From Rotaria macrura (Eukaryota; Rotifera; Eurotatoria; Philodinida; Philodinidae): a DNA stretch of 64,000 bases. The stretch is from the NCBI GenBank assembly GCA_900239685.1, contig OENT01000959.1:1-64000 (forward strand), given 5' to 3'. Below the pieces are notes generated by a model. That model saw only the letters and a program-made list of their open reading frames with translations. It did no database searches and was not told where the DNA came from. The position numbers were made by a program, and so were the translations under genes. Shown one piece after another: positions 12,665-26,240 of the stretch (position 1 is its first letter; every line of letters starts with the position of its first letter).

Positions 12665-14110
12665 AAAAACTAATACCTGCATGCTATCGATGATGCTAAT
12701 TCTTCTACCTCATCCATGGGAAAGCATCGACCCGCAAATATGCAAAATTGTCTGCTGGACGAAATACACGAATTCCCCATGCTCAAATGTTTTCCTTCTA
12801 TTCTGTACTATCTCTATACTTCAATATTTCGCCAAAAAAAACCGGGTTGAGAACAGATTCAATGACGCAAAATTCGGATTTCACTTCGTGTCTTTCACAT
12901 CAGCTAACATGTATCTAATGTCGAACTTGAATGAACTGTTCTTCATTTGAAAACTTTGCTCACCAATTTATTCATTTTTATTGCAATCGAACGAATATGT
13001 CACTAAAAAACAAGATTGTAAATAACTTGAATGACTGAAAATATTCACTTGACTAATACGAATTGGCTTTGTTCTTATAGGAGTTCTTCAGTCTAAAGTA
13101 GATTCTTTTCTCATTTCGCATGAAAAACAGAGTAGAAAAATGTTATATGCTTAAATTTAGAATTAATAATGTTCAAAATAAAATCGTCCTCAAACAAAGA
13201 AATTTTCAACATGCCTCATCGCACGTACGTCAAGCTATTCTTAAACGTCTATTTTGATTCGTTTTGTGGAAAGAACGAGAACAAAGTGTTTTAGCTCATT
13301 ACTATAAAATAAGAACTTCAGCTAAAACATCTCAACTAATCTATTCGACATTTTTCTTATTGTTTTATTGCTACTGAAATTGAAGGCCTCACTTATTCTC
13401 AACAACAGCATCAAACAAAAAAAAACGTGTCAGCACAGCCCCCTCTTGAGACTATAAAAGCTAACATGTCGAATTCACACATTTTCACTCAACAAGCTCT
13501 TGTTTCAACAGATGTATCATTATTACTCGGAAGTCTTTGATGAATACATACCTACTTTTTCTATTCATGACAACGAACCGATGGGTTGTGGGTGTTGGAA
13601 TAATTAATTCTATCATGTCTTCGATGCCTTCACACCCATACGATACACTTCGACGTTTTCCCGTCCATCCATGTAGACCATGGTCATTAGACTAAGCGTT
13701 GTTGGGACTGTAAACACTTTCATTTGAAAAGTAGAAGAATCTTGCTATAGATACATTTATGACAAAGTGATGTTTTCAAGAAAAGACATTTGAGAACTCT
13801 AGATAGTAGTTGCAATTGATGATCGTTCTAGAGAATAGAGGAGAAAGTACCGAGTGTGTCTACTAGTGAAAACAGAATAAAATATTCTTCTGTTGTCGCG
13901 ACTTCACATATTTAGAGGGTGTGCCTACTGGAATCGGAACATTTTTATTGCAATTGAATAATCATGTGATCTTTTTCTAATAAGCATTTGAGAAAACATT
14001 CATGGTATCTCGATCGAATGAATAGAAACAAAGCAAATCAAAATGAATTTCATCGAAAAGCGGCTGTAATAAATAGAACTCTCAATTCGCTTGATGTTAT
14101 TTCGCTCTTT
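12665..14110. other. no gene seen; GT-rich family copies
   Basis: No gene recognised. GT-rich motifs of the dispersed family occur at about 13584 (GGTTGTGGGTGTTGG, answered by CACACCCATAC near 13629) and 13918 (AGGGTGTGCC). Another copy, GTTGTGGGTGTGGGTGTGG, lies at about 11250, between the IAP and GPCR remnants. Confidence 0.5.
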
Positions 14111-15540
14111 GTTGGTTCATTCAATCAATAGTAAAGTCAACCAATAAATGTTGTTTGATCAATCTAGATTTGGCCAATCCATCATAACCAATAGTTGTGT
14201 TTCCTTGGATAGAATCAAACAAATATCCAATGTCGTTAAAATCTCCTGCATTATAATCATAATCGTTCGATTGAAACCATTGACGTGTTTTGGTTTCGGG
14301 ATTTTCAATCGATGCGCTATTTAGAATTTTTTTCCTTATTGCTATTTAATTGAAAACGATATTCAGCTAAATGCAGTGATGTATGATTTTCATGTTCGCC
14401 GCCCAATAATAAAACATGTCCACTATCATTTAATTTATATAGGCGAGCTAATGGCGATAGTTAGCCATAGGTATGCAACGAACCCGAACCCGAGTTCGCA
14501 GTTCGAACCGAACAGTTCGGGATTCGAGTTCAGGTTTCAGTTCGGTCTTAGAGTTCGGGTTCGGTCTTGGGGTTCGGGTTCTGGTTCGGTTTCAGATTCA
14601 TTTCTAGTGTGGGTTTGGTTTAAGCTACTCCAATTGACAGATGGGGTAATGAGCAAAATACTTGCAGCAGTAAGCTCTCGTATCTGAATTTTTCAAAATT
14701 CGAAGCAAATAGATGTAAACAAGACCTTTGCTTAGTTCATGTTAATTGGGGCGGAATCGTTTTGCTATCGGGTTGCTTTTCATTCTTATCGAATCTTCCA
14801 CAATAGTTTTAATCGAGATCAAACCCGAACCTTACATACGAATTCGAACCCGAACCCGAACTCGAACCCTATAACCGATCCCGAACCTAACACCGAACCC
14901 GAACTCAACGAACCTTAACGTTCGGGTTCGTTGCATGCCTAGTTAGCCACACGCATCAGTATGTTTATCAATGACAAATTTAGCGTTTTTACCCTAAGCA
15001 GCCATTGAATATTGTGGATGTTCACTTCGTAAAACTCTAGACCATTTTCGAAATTTTTCAGCTACTTTTCCCATGTAGTGTTGGTGTTATATTAGACTGA
15101 TACATCGGCATTGATTGACCAATAACATCGAACTATTCTGAGCATACTGGTGGATTTTGCCAATACTTTGGATCGGAATTATCACTTGTATGATTTGACA
15201 TTATCAGAGTTCTTTCAAGGCCTAATAAATCTAGTAAAACTTGTATAAGAGTGACAGATCCACCACAGATTCATCCAATTTTCGATAATGAACAATGAAC
15301 CAGTAGATTCATCCCAGGTGGAACGCCTAATTTTTCAAATTCATCTCTCAGTCTTTTGTCTGTTAAAAACATGCCGAATTCTTTATTTGTTCTAGCAATC
15401 AATACACGTGCTTTTTCATTCATGTTTTGAAATAGATTGAATAGACGAAGAAATAATATAATTTCAAACGGAATTGTTGTATTTACTTGCACCATTCGGC
15501 AAAATTTTGCCCAGAAAAAAAAGAACGGAGATTTTTTCAT
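14092..15540 (-). pseudogene. aminoglycoside 3-N-acetyltransferase family (AAC(3)) pseudogene, split by a MITE
   Basis: The minus strand carries the Antibiotic_NAT / AAC(3) signature in order: EFEKLGVPPGMNLLVHCSLS (about 15350-15285), LIMSNHTSD, YWQNPPV, FRKWSRVLRSEHPQYS (about 15055-15000), then, beyond a MITE at 14468-14940, SPLARLYKL, HVLLLGGEHENHTSLHLAEY, and at the C end GYDGLAKSRLI with LLVDFTID. Known relatives transfer acetyl from acetyl-CoA to aminoglycosides and are typically bacterial, so an origin by horizontal transfer is inferred. It is dead: stops at 15271-15273, 15133-15135, 14994-14996 and 14121-14123, a stop at the MITE junction, a frameshift near 15075, another near 14315, and the MITE. 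Three of the stops replace expected Trp codons. Confidence 0.85.
14468..14940. mobile_element. MITE with TIR (T)AGG(T/C)ATGCAACGAACCCGAA and 9-bp target duplication
   Basis: The left end AGGTATGCAACGAACCCGAA is mirrored at the right end (GTTCGGGTTCGTTGCATGCCT). The flanks are a perfect 9-bp duplication AGTTAGCCA (14459-14467 and 14941-14949). Nine-base duplications are typical of Mutator-like transposons, so a MULE-type non-autonomous element is likely. About half of the interior is degenerate GAACCCGAAC or its complement. It sits inside the AAC(3) pseudogene, so the gene was present before the insertion. Confidence 0.9.
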
Positions 15541-18500
15541 TGAAACAAGATTTATTACGACACTCGTTTTAGAAAGATTTTAAAAAATTTTTACTTTTAA
15601 ATAGAAAACGAAAGGCAAACGATCGCTACATCATCAATCTTCATAACAAACAAATTTCTAAACCTTACTTTTACTTTAATCCAATACGTTAGATTAGACT
15701 TTGAAAATCTTCTTCGTACTGAAAAAATGGCTCTCATCAATCTATTTCTCTCATACTTAGTCATACAAAATAATTGATGGTACTATTTTATGGGATGCCT
15801 ACTAGAGTGGAATAGCTTGATGTCGATTTCAATATGCTTCACGAGAACAATAGGTCGAAATGTTTTTATTTTCCCTTCTTAGAACATGCACGATTGAAAG
15901 TAAATTTTCAGCCTTAGTCACAAATCTTACGTGACATCGATTCATGTTCACTTCAACCTTTCGAGTTCAATTTACAAAAACTGATCTATACAGATTCGTG
16001 TCAAAGTTCACAATCAAGAAATTTTGACTTGAATTTTCCGACTCTAGTTCATCTACCAGGATCACAACTAACATATTCTGTATCTTCAAGTGCACCTCGA
16101 ACTAAGGTCAACGATTTTTGCGTTTCAATTTAGTTCTCATGCTAGGTTAGATGTATATAATGTGTCAAAGAATTAGATCGAAATCTACCTCTCTGTTCTG
16201 CATTTTGTGTTCAGTATAGGGAGATCAACTTGTTCATTAATAATTGAAAAGAATTCGAATGCGCATGAACGAATATCAAGCTCATGATGAAGATTGTCAA
16301 TAAATTTCAAAAATACGACTCTATTAAAAATAAATCGAGGAAATTGTTCGATCGTTTTATTCAATTAGGAATAGTTAATCATTTTCCTATTAAAAACTTA
16401 CCTAGACGAAAGAAAACGAATAAGAATACAATGATGAAGCAGACAAGCAACAAGTATTCTATTATCTAAGAGATAAGTGTGTCCGTTTGTGTGGTCGTTT
16501 ATCCTTAGAGTTTATTACAGCCAAAGAACAACTAAAGTAAGCCATATACTAACTTGAATACTGACAAAAGCAAACATCATGCCAGTCAGTGAACAAATGG
16601 GCATTTTCCCACTGTTCTATTTGATGTTCTTGTTTTTGAAATTCATTGTTTCATCGTAGTGTAATTACGGAATATTTTCAAACTTGAACAATTATGTTAA
16701 CACATGTCTGTTTTCATCGATGTTTTTCGAAGGTATCGATTGAAGTAAGGAAGCAAGCTCTTACACTTAGATGAGAATGATTTATTTGTTAACTATTGCA
16801 CTGTTGTCAAATGAATTATCCACTTGAACTTTTTGAACAACCAAACCAATCGTATGTCATGCTTTTCGAGACAAATGAAAATAAACTCATTATAAAAACA
16901 ATACCGAATAATTATAATAAACTTGCGAAAATAAAAGTGACCATAAACAAATGACGCTATCTAATAGTTCAACTATTTACTCTAGAAATTAGAGAAATGT
17001 GAATGATTTTCATCATATTTTACATTCATCTAATTTTAGAGAAGACTACTAGATAAACTTAAGTTTTCTATTGGTGCATCCTTTTCTTAAATAGATATCG
17101 TGAGGGTGTATGAGTTTGAGTGTTACAATACCCATTACAACTAACCGCACCACTACTCATTCGGATATAACGAATAAAATAAAAAGTTTTATTGATTACT
17201 CAAGGTTGATAATCTATTACAACGTGCACACTCTTTTTCATTTTCCGACTTCTCATTTCATATTGATCAGTTTTGATTTACGCACTCCGATGAAGCCATT
17301 CATCATGTCCTTTTGTAACCGTAGTTGATGTGCTGCAATAATTAATCATTAGCACAGAGCATGTTCTAGGCAAGTACGTAATATAATGAACTATCGAAAT
17401 ATCTAGCAATGCTAATTTTAAAACAATGGTCTATCTCAAGTATTTTTCTGTCTACAAAATTGTTTTGAATTCGTAAAAAGACCGTTCGTCAACTAAGAGT
17501 ATCGTCAACATACTGTATGTGAATTGTTGACGTTGTTATATTCGATGCAACTATGCCTTCTCAATAGCTGTGGAGTTTAGACCGGAAATTATAATTAAGA
17601 AACACAACACCATCTCATGTGCGATGCCTTCGCTCATAGTTCAAACATTGTATATGAACAATTGTGATGGATGTTGTTTTGTAATATTTAGATAGAACAT
17701 ATATACAGTGCAATGAACTGATCATGGTTTCTACATCCTAGTTGACAAATATGTAAATAGAACTTCTTTAGAAGCAAAATTACCTATATTCTCGTCATCT
17801 ACACACACATATATATATATACATATATGACTCCAATATGATGTTGATGACAACATGTGCTCCACGCGCATGATTATAAATTTAGAAGTAGTGAGTGACG
17901 TTACCTAGTAACCTATAACGTGCATGGCAGCGTTGTTTGTTTTTAAAAGAATTATTCGTGTAGAAAATATTCAAATGACTACAGAAGAATCGCTGGTTCC
18001 GGAAGTTTTTCAACGTTATACAGTAGTGCTTGGAAATATTTCTATGATACGAAACAGCAAGCCTTCAAAATTTGTACTCTGTCGTTACAACCTAATATTC
18101 GTTTTTCCCTTTGAAATCTTTTTCATGACGAAAAGTTTATTCTACTACTTCATCGAGTGTTGAGTCTTCAACGATTAACCGTTCATATTTCAGCCATAGC
18201 AATTGAATCAACTAATGTAAATGGTAATCATTTGCATGATGAAGTTCTCCAATATGCTTTCAGATTAAATAATTCATTCTCAATGTATTCATAGTCAATC
18301 CATTGATACTTATGTTGATGAGAAATGCCTCGCAGTAACAGATATTATCGAACTGTTGATTCTATTTCATATCAATTCAACGGATTCTTTTCGTCTTTGT
18401 GTAGTTGTTGTTAAGATCTTCAACACGAAACAGTTTAAATGGTGTTATAGTATGGTAAACATGCATTTAATCATCTGGTTGTGTTCAATGTTACACATTT

Positions 18501-19110
18501 TGACTGTCTCAAGGAAATGAAGCGTCTTCCTGATAAATTAGCTCGCTTGTCTAAGTTGGTATAACTACCATGATTATAAAAAACATGAGTAATTATAAAA
18601 GAATGATTCTACTACACGTGTCACTTGCACTAAACGTAGTTTCTTTTCATTTGTGATAGTTTTGGAGAAAAAAAACACTTGTCTGAGACGAATTCGCCAC
18701 GAAAATTGAAGTCTATTTGAATCATCATAATTAATAAGTAACTGCTTAAGTTATATATTGTAGCCTCTCTCTAGTAGTATATGTCATGAGTCTCGTCACA
18801 AAGGTTTGTGTAACGGTGAATTCATCTTCAATCCTTTTACAGTTAAAACTGATTTGTACGTTTTCTCGTACGTCGCGCCAATAGTCTCTATGCACATTGG
18901 TCCCATGAAAGAAAGGGAAGGACATTTCATTTGAATTCGACAGTTTATGTCATTCATATCATTGAGTAATTGACGAGAAAGAAAAATGGATTTATTTTCT
19001 CATTGGAAAATGCCATTGACCCTTACCTTTCTCGTCCGACGAAAATGTTTGATAAGTTGATTATTCTGTTTGTCTTTAAAAACAATGAACGCGATTGACG
19101 GTCACTCGTA
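15541..19110. other. mostly empty
   Basis: About 3.6 kb of A+T-rich DNA. GT/AC-rich family copy at about 17101-17160. A short (CA)n(TA)n microsatellite at about 17802-17828. The interval 17924-18300 is somewhat richer in open frames, but I recognise nothing in it. Confidence 0.45.
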
Positions 19111-19113
19111 CCC

Positions 19114-19120
19114 TATATAA
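19114..19120 (+). promoter_or_regulatory. TATA box of the 44-aa gene
   Basis: TATATAA lies 93-99 bases before the ATG at 19213, in a position consistent with a start site near 19145 and a short leader. Confidence 0.5.
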
Positions 19121-19212
19121 GTAAGGTCACTGATGAGTTCATTCATCATTCTTATCGTCGATCATCGACTCTTCAAGTATTCAACTAACTGAAAGTGAAG
19201 CATCGAAGCTCA

Positions 19213-19412
19213 ATGCCTGAAAAACAAGTACGTATTCCTTCGAATTTTTATCGCATCATTTAAGTATAAGTTTATTATTTTTTATTTCTCAGGTCCAGAC
19301 AGATGATTTCCTTCCTCAAGTCCTCCTACTAAATGCACTATTGCTTGCAGGCCAAATATCTGATGATGAATATTATACTATACTTATAGCTATTACTAAA
19401 CCATACTTGTGA
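19213..19412 (+). CDS. small two-exon gene, 44 residues, unknown function
   Basis: Exon 1 is ATG plus four codons (19213-19227; MPEKQ). A 65-nt intron (19228-19292) begins GTACGT and ends TTTCTCAG. Exon 2 (19293-19412) continues in phase 0 to TGA, giving a 44-residue protein that is acidic in its first third (VQTDDFLPQ) and then hydrophobic (LLLNALLLAGQ), ending in ITKPYL. A TATA box lies upstream and an A+T-rich tail with AATAATAAA follows at about 19500. I know no family with this sequence. A tiny membrane-associated peptide is possible. The splice, frame and TATA box support a real gene but do not prove it. Confidence 0.5.
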
Positions 19413-22400
19413 ACAACTTCAAATCAATGTGGAGCAAGAATTCGTTTCTCTTCTTATTTGACAGATTATTGTTGATATTAAATTGTTTTTCATTTAATAT
19501 AATAATAAATTTGTTCTGACCTGGAAAAGTCTTTCTTCACTTTCGATTACAACATGGATATTTCAATTAGAAAGAGAATAATTTTGTACTTCTCATTGGA
19601 GAATAGAGGAAGAGGCAATGGTCCGCATTCGTTTTTGACTTTGATGTTGTTCAAAATCGAAAAAATGTGGATAAACAGCGAACCCAAGAAAAGCTTTGGT
19701 TGTGAGAAAAATTTCAATGAATTGTGATGTTTCTGACGCCCCGCTGTATTTCGAAATAGTGCATGATCTTTGAAACAAAACACATATGTTCTTAAAAAAC
19801 AATACTGCTTATCCGGTTATCATATCGTAGATAAGATAATAAACAATACAAATATTTAATGTGATGTTATTGACTCTTAGATTCACCAATCTGCTACTTT
19901 CATGTTCATAAGTCGCAAAGAGTTTTTACTACTGAATGTCGGTGTCGGGTTATTTCAACATCTCTCTTTATGCTTTCAACGTCATATTAATATCGAACAA
20001 CGAATAGAGAAGCAAGATTCTATGATACAGTTGCTGAAAATCGGAATTTTATTTGTGATTAGTTTATTTTTCGATGTGTTAATTAAATATTGCAGTACAA
20101 GTTCGACTTTTTACGCCTTCCTTAGATATTTGAGAATGATATTATTAGAACAATATTGTCGAATCATTGTTGGATGAATCATTATTATAGTATGCTCCGT
20201 ATAAGATACTAAAAATTTCAAGTGAAAACTTGAGAAGATGAAAGTATCACAAGTAAAAGAGATTCGATGAATACCTCGTGTTCTTTTCGAAAGTCGAGTG
20301 AAATGTTGTTATTGGTTTTCTATGCTAAAATTCATAAAAGCATGATTTTATTAAATTACTCTATATGCAACTTTGTCTATGGTAGTGTGAAGTATAACGA
20401 CATACCCTATTCATTGAGTCGAGTCGTTAGTCACTATTCATTTAATTTGGACAGTAACTGGAGTTACAATGATTGGAATGAATCTGATGCTTCACTTTAA
20501 ATTATGTACTGTAGTGCATTTATTGTATAAAAATTGATAATCATATGAATACATGATTGGCAATCTTTTGAATAGGAGACGATGCTATGTTTTGTTAAAA
20601 TAATGAAGGTGGTGATAAGGTTTGTTTATCTTCATTCATGCTGACCGTATGTATCTTTCACAAGATATTGAGAAATCTCACGATGAATATTCGTTTTCGA
20701 GCATGATATTCATTTATTGCCGTATCAAGTCAAAAATGTTCATTGCTATGATAAAGTCTTCCTGCTCTTTTTAGATATCGAACAATATTTAACAAAGACG
20801 ATATGATTCGGGAAGATTTTCCACATGAATTTTCGGTGGATAAAAATTTAGAGCGAAGAACCTTTGTGGAATTGACGTTGTTAACACACAGAAAATAGAG
20901 TAATGTGATTGTGGATATCAAGAAAAATACTCTATATTACAAAATCTTTCAAAGTTCGAAACTTGCTACGAAATCCAAAACATTCTTCATTGAATAAAAG
21001 AGTGAAAGATTTCCTAACTAACCTATTGCAAGATTCGTTAACAGAAAGAAGTTTCGCTTAAAAAACATGCGAAGTTATCCAAATTTCAGATACTGCGTCA
21101 TTGGCTTCGTATAAATCACTATTGGATACGAATCGAATCCGAATGATTCAGTTTTTTTTGAAGAGAAAATTTTGTCGAACCAAGAATCTTAAAAAATGTG
21201 TTCACATAGAAATATACCTCTTTCTATTCAGTGGAAGTATCATTTCAGATCTTGAAACGGCAGCTTTTCAGGATTCATTGGAACTTTTCAATTTAAATCC
21301 GTGAGCATTTTCGGATAAATCACGAATAGTTCCTTATTAGATACAAAGTGTGGGTACTGATGAGGAAATGTATGCAAGTGACGGTGTGTATACGCTCTAA
21401 AATATCATCATGAATAATTAATTCATAATCGAAAAATAAATTCTGTAGAAAAATACGTCTCGGTGGCGCCCCCTCCTCCTCGTCATTTTATTTAGACACA
21501 GAAGTTTTACGCACCCTATCGATTTTTGTCTTTCTCTGTTTTCTTTCGAATAAAAACACATGACTATATAGACGATCGTGTTTTACATTACTCTTTATCT
21601 AAGATAAATGTATCGAAAGATACGACTAGCACGCAAATCGCAGCATAGTTTAAAATAAAAGTGAACCAAGATTCTTATTCATCGTCGAACAACGAATCGA
21701 TTTGCATGTAACAACGATTTAGAATATTTCAGAACTTTTCTCTCATATCAATAAGGAGTGTTTTGATACGATCAATTTTTATGGATCCAATTATTATGAG
21801 AATCATAACTTTTATGAAAAAAACCTAAACGTTACTGAAAAGTTTTGAGATAGATATTCACTTTGATTTTGTATCAACGCTCAGATTTAGATTATGAAAA
21901 CAATAACTAACCATTGGATATGGATGGTTTGGATTTCCCCGTCAGTAATATATACTCACACTCAGTTCACTTCATTCTAGAATATCAATTCAATCAGTGA
22001 TTTTTCAATATAGAAATAAACTTCGGTGACATATTACTTTATACATTTTTAACTGATCAATAACAATATGTATCGATATGTTAGAGTGAAATCATGATTT
22101 TCATGAAGATTTATTGATGAATTTCCTACTCTGAATACAACTGTACATGAAATGGTGTGTGTGTTGGTATTAATGTTTTTCCTTCACGTCTACAACCACG
22201 CCCAAAACTCATGTAAATTATATTCGGGGTCGTTTTACGTACAAAAATATGTTTTATAGAGAGGACAACTTCCTATGCAGAAAACATAGGCTTCCGATCA
22301 TCATCAACCATCTTATCTCTTTATTATCGGTGAGAAGAACTCTTATTAATTTAAAAATAGTATACATCGTGTGCATGAATGTATAGTGAGTCACACTTGA

Positions 22401-24489
22401 CACAAATACACTTCCACTTTTTGCTATGATCAATCCTTAACGAAAAAGATGAAAGTTGTAACTAATATAGTGCAAAGTGTTATTATTCCGATTTCGTTTA
22501 ACATTCTTACGGTGTCAGATTTCTTACCATGTCTGCATTTGCATCCATTCTTTCTTTATTCATTGCAAACGATACTCAGATAAGAAAGGAATTTCTTCCT
22601 AATATTGCTTTTTTGTTTCACTGTTTTTTGAATGAAAAAATTGTAAGAAGTGTGTATCCAAAATAAGACAATATTTTTCTTGTTCTTTCATTTGATTAAT
22701 ATCCTAAGCTCATGCAAAACACATGCGATAAAAAACAAAACATGGTAGTAATTTGTATAGAGAAAATATTTGAAAACTCATGATGCAACATCCATGCGTG
22801 AAAAACGGATTCATTACTTATTAAACTCGTATTTACGCTGTCATTAAATAAACTCACTGTGGACCAATTTTCATGTCTTCTTTTCATTGAATTTATTGTT
22901 TTTGTTGTCTACTATCATTTTTCTATCCATTGTTTCTCTCTTCAGTATGAATAACTGATGACAAAATCAGATATTGAACAAATGAAAGTAGTATGCCAAT
23001 AATGTGCTGGTCTAAATGTCGGATGTAGGTGGCTATCGCTTTGGGATATGAGCGTGCCAATGGCTGTTAGGACAGGTGAGTCACCCACACCCCACACTGA
23101 AATTCTTACCCATACCCTCCACGTGTTTCCAGAGTTGTGACAATTGAATCTCTTCTTCCAGGATAGACATATTTCATTAAGAATGGAATCTGTATTCATT
23201 TGCCTCTAAAGTGATGCGCTCGAAATCGTCACTTTCGTTTGTCTCAGTGAATCAAAACTGTGATACGTGTGCGCACATTTTTCGGCATCGGTTCGATAAT
23301 CCACACAGGAAGATTGCAGTATTCCAAAGTTTCTTATAACATTGGCACTATTGGTGAGAACCAGCTGCTATGCGCCGTAATGGTATTATTTTTGAAAAGC
23401 TAAACTGGTAAAAAAAAAGACAGGTGAGTACTTTTCTCACTTTCTCTTCATCGATATTGATATTCATGCGTTTTACATTGATTCCAATTTCGACGAAATT
23501 ACGCGTCATTGAGAATTTCAGTGTAACCCATGGTCGCACCAAACTTTGTTGAAACTCAGTGTATCTGTTGTTAGCACTTTAACTAAAAGATTAAAGTTAT
23601 CTTCAAAGACGGGATTCCTATGTATGGCAGGTCTAACATGATATCTTATTCGTAAAAGGGTTCGGATCTAAGCTCAATTGTATGATTATTTGGAAAGAGA
23701 ATTAAGACGTAGAGAAAGGATAAAAAATCTAAGATTCAAATCAAAGTTAAATTGTCATCCCTACATGTAGCCTATTTGGAAGAATCGACACCTCACGGAG
23801 TTACGACAAAAAACAAAATCAGGCGTAACAATGTAGAAAAATGTCAGCTTGTGAGTCACATGTATTGAATATCTGCGTGTGGATGAGTGTGAGTATCATA
23901 TTGGTGTAAAGAAGACCTTCACATTCAGCAATGGATAGCTGAGTTGCTTATGAGTTTTTTCTCACTTCTTTATGAAACTAACTGAATTTGAATACTGACA
24001 AATACTCAATTGAGCAAAAATAACTGACGTGATAAACATTCACATCGAGCTGCGAAAATATCCTATCGAATTCGGCGACAGTACAGTGAGAGACTGCATT
24101 GTCAGCTCAGCTCGAACTCAATGCCAATTACTAGTGTTAGCTGAGTTGAATATTTTTTCCATTGAAATTGAACGTATTGACTGAAATAGCACAGTACAGC
24201 GAAAAACTCTTATTTTCTCGCGCTCTTCTCATCTCGAAGGAATGAGTCTATGTGATTGTACTGTCAGATCGCATGAAATCATTCGTAGGATTGAATTCAA
24301 GTTCTCAAATCGTAACATGACGTTATTATGTGTAGTGCACCGATTGAGTGTGTGGGTGTCGATGTAACTATAGTTCTAGCTTCATCTTATCTTGAGCCGT
24401 ATCCGCACCCATACTAATATTCGAATCAAATTCGAAATTTTCGATTCAACTGAAAGTCTTAGACTCAGTCTTCTCTATAAACTTCTCGT
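19413..24489. other. mostly empty; several GT/AC-rich family copies
   Basis: About 5 kb without a recognised gene. Short open frames near 19902-20177 and 20267-20500 have no identifiable domain. GT/AC-rich family copies occur near 21345-21400, 22155-22210 (GTGTGTGTTGG, later CAACCACGCCC), 23025-23125 (GGATGTAGGTGG then CACCCACACCCCACACTG), 23877-23895 and 24340-24415 (GTGTGTGGGTGTCG then CCGCACCCATAC). Confidence 0.45.
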
Positions 24490-26240
24490 AACCTAGTTTT
24501 ATTAGTATGGATTTTAATCTAGACATTCTACAAACAGCTATTAAAGAATTACATATTAAAAATAATCTTAACAATGTTCAACAACAATGAGATACAATAC
24601 GTTTCCGTATGCATAAACAGTATCGTCATACAATAAATACAAATGTTCAACAAGAATGTGGTTATATTATCATCGGTTTTGATGATATTCTTCGAACACT
24701 TGGAAGATTCAACTTCACTTCTCAATAGCATGTCATAAAAATAAAATCCCATAGCGTTTAGTACTATTGAAATCTATCGTCTGCTATTGACTCGACTGAA
24801 ACCTGTTCTCTGTAGAACGATAATACTTGAAATTCTCTGAAAAGCAGTTTATGATCAGAATTAAAGACTAGCTAAAGAAAGGAAACATGCAAATCTAAGT
24901 TGACCAGGGAAAATTTATTTTGATAAAAATAGTCAACAATATGGGCCAGATCAATTCATTGGACTTTCCTAATCAGTTAGACACAGTTTAAACTATGATG
25001 AAATAGCAAGTTCTTTTCAACAATTACCTGGTGATGACAATTCATGTAACCGTATTTTATAATATCAAGTTTCTCCTACTAGATGGTTAAAGAGTTAACC
25101 TTAGAAACGTATTTTTATCCGAGAGAGCTAGTTCGTTTAATAAACTGGATAAAAGTATCATTTCCAGAAGTCGCAGTCGTGCATACATACAAAAACATTG
25201 ATAATCAATAGATCTATTTGATTTAGCCATTCGATTCCAACGATTTCAAAGTTTTCGTATAGTGATTAATCATAACTTGACTTCACTGAGCAGCCACTCT
25301 TAAACTAAAACAATTCAAAGAACATGGCAATCATCATCAGAAATCCTATTTGAATACTCGTCTTAATGGAGGAGAATTTGAGAAAAAACTACAAGGGCGC
25401 GGCAATATATTCTGCGAAACTGAATATTTTTCAGTCGTTTCTTATTCTAAGGTATACTAGCATCGCAAGTTGAACAATGGATTCGAATTTTATCTTTAAT
25501 TTACTATGTGACTAAGTTATGGTCTATTGTAAAATTAACATGAATGCATCTTAAAAACTATATTTATTGGTTCGAATTTAAAGTTTGGTGAAGATACAAT
25601 TAGGTTTCATATAGGTGGTTAATTAAATAGAAAATTAATGCTTGATAAACAGAAACCATTTAATTATTTTTGCCCAGTTTTTGGTTAAAAATTCTTTTAT
25701 ACATCGTGATCGGTGCGATAAATTAAAATCCATCTTAAATCTTATTGGAAAAATGTCAGATGAATGTGAATGAATACTTAACCGGAAAGCGACAATTATT
25801 TCCATGTTTTCATTTTCTATTCAATGATGTTCTTTCAATTACTGGGTCATTAAATTTTATTAATCATGATCGGTTCATCATGTTAAAAGATAAACAAATA
25901 AATCGGAATAATCGAGAACATTCTATTCATGCTATAAGAATGATATCACTAGAAAAAGAAGGAGTGAGTTTTCTAAGTCCAATCGAATGTAATGGTGAAG
26001 TTGAAACATGGATGTCATATATTGAAAAGGTAATAAAAAATTCAAATCGTTGATAAACAAAGCAACCACTATTCTATTATTGTTTTAAACAAAATAGATT
26101 AGAATGGATGAGAAAATATATTGGCTTGATTGTTCTAGCTGTTATAATCAACTTTGGAGTACATGGGGAACTGAAGACTATGTTGACATATGAAATGACT
26201 GCTTTTACATGGTGGTATCAACCTAGGATAGTATGGTGAT
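24490..26240 (+). pseudogene. decayed dynein heavy chain fragment (linker region)
   Basis: Pieces of the DHC_N2 linker appear in order: LQTAIKELHIKNNLNNVQQQ followed by DTIRF (24500-24605), LEDSTSLLNSM in another frame (near 24700), LEKCQMNVNEYLTGKRQLFP with FHFLFND (25745-25840), ISLEKEGVSF with VETWMSYIEKV (25940-26030), and EWMRKYIGLIVLA with NQLWSTWGTEDY after a frame change (26100-26190). Dynein heavy chains are roughly 4000-residue microtubule motors; this covers only a few hundred residues and lacks the AAA ring. A TGA at 24588-24590 stands where the conserved linker Trp is expected. Stops and frame changes throughout show decay; about 1 kb between the first and later pieces is largely unrecognisable. 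Confidence 0.75.

Noticed and set aside
14376..14687. 103-codon plus-strand frame rich in F, R, G and S
   Set aside because: It is the translation of the GAACCCGAAC repeats in the MITE.
14092..24590. TGA read as tryptophan (alternative code)
   Set aside because: TAG also stands at Trp positions, other disabling changes accompany them, and intact genes end in TGA.
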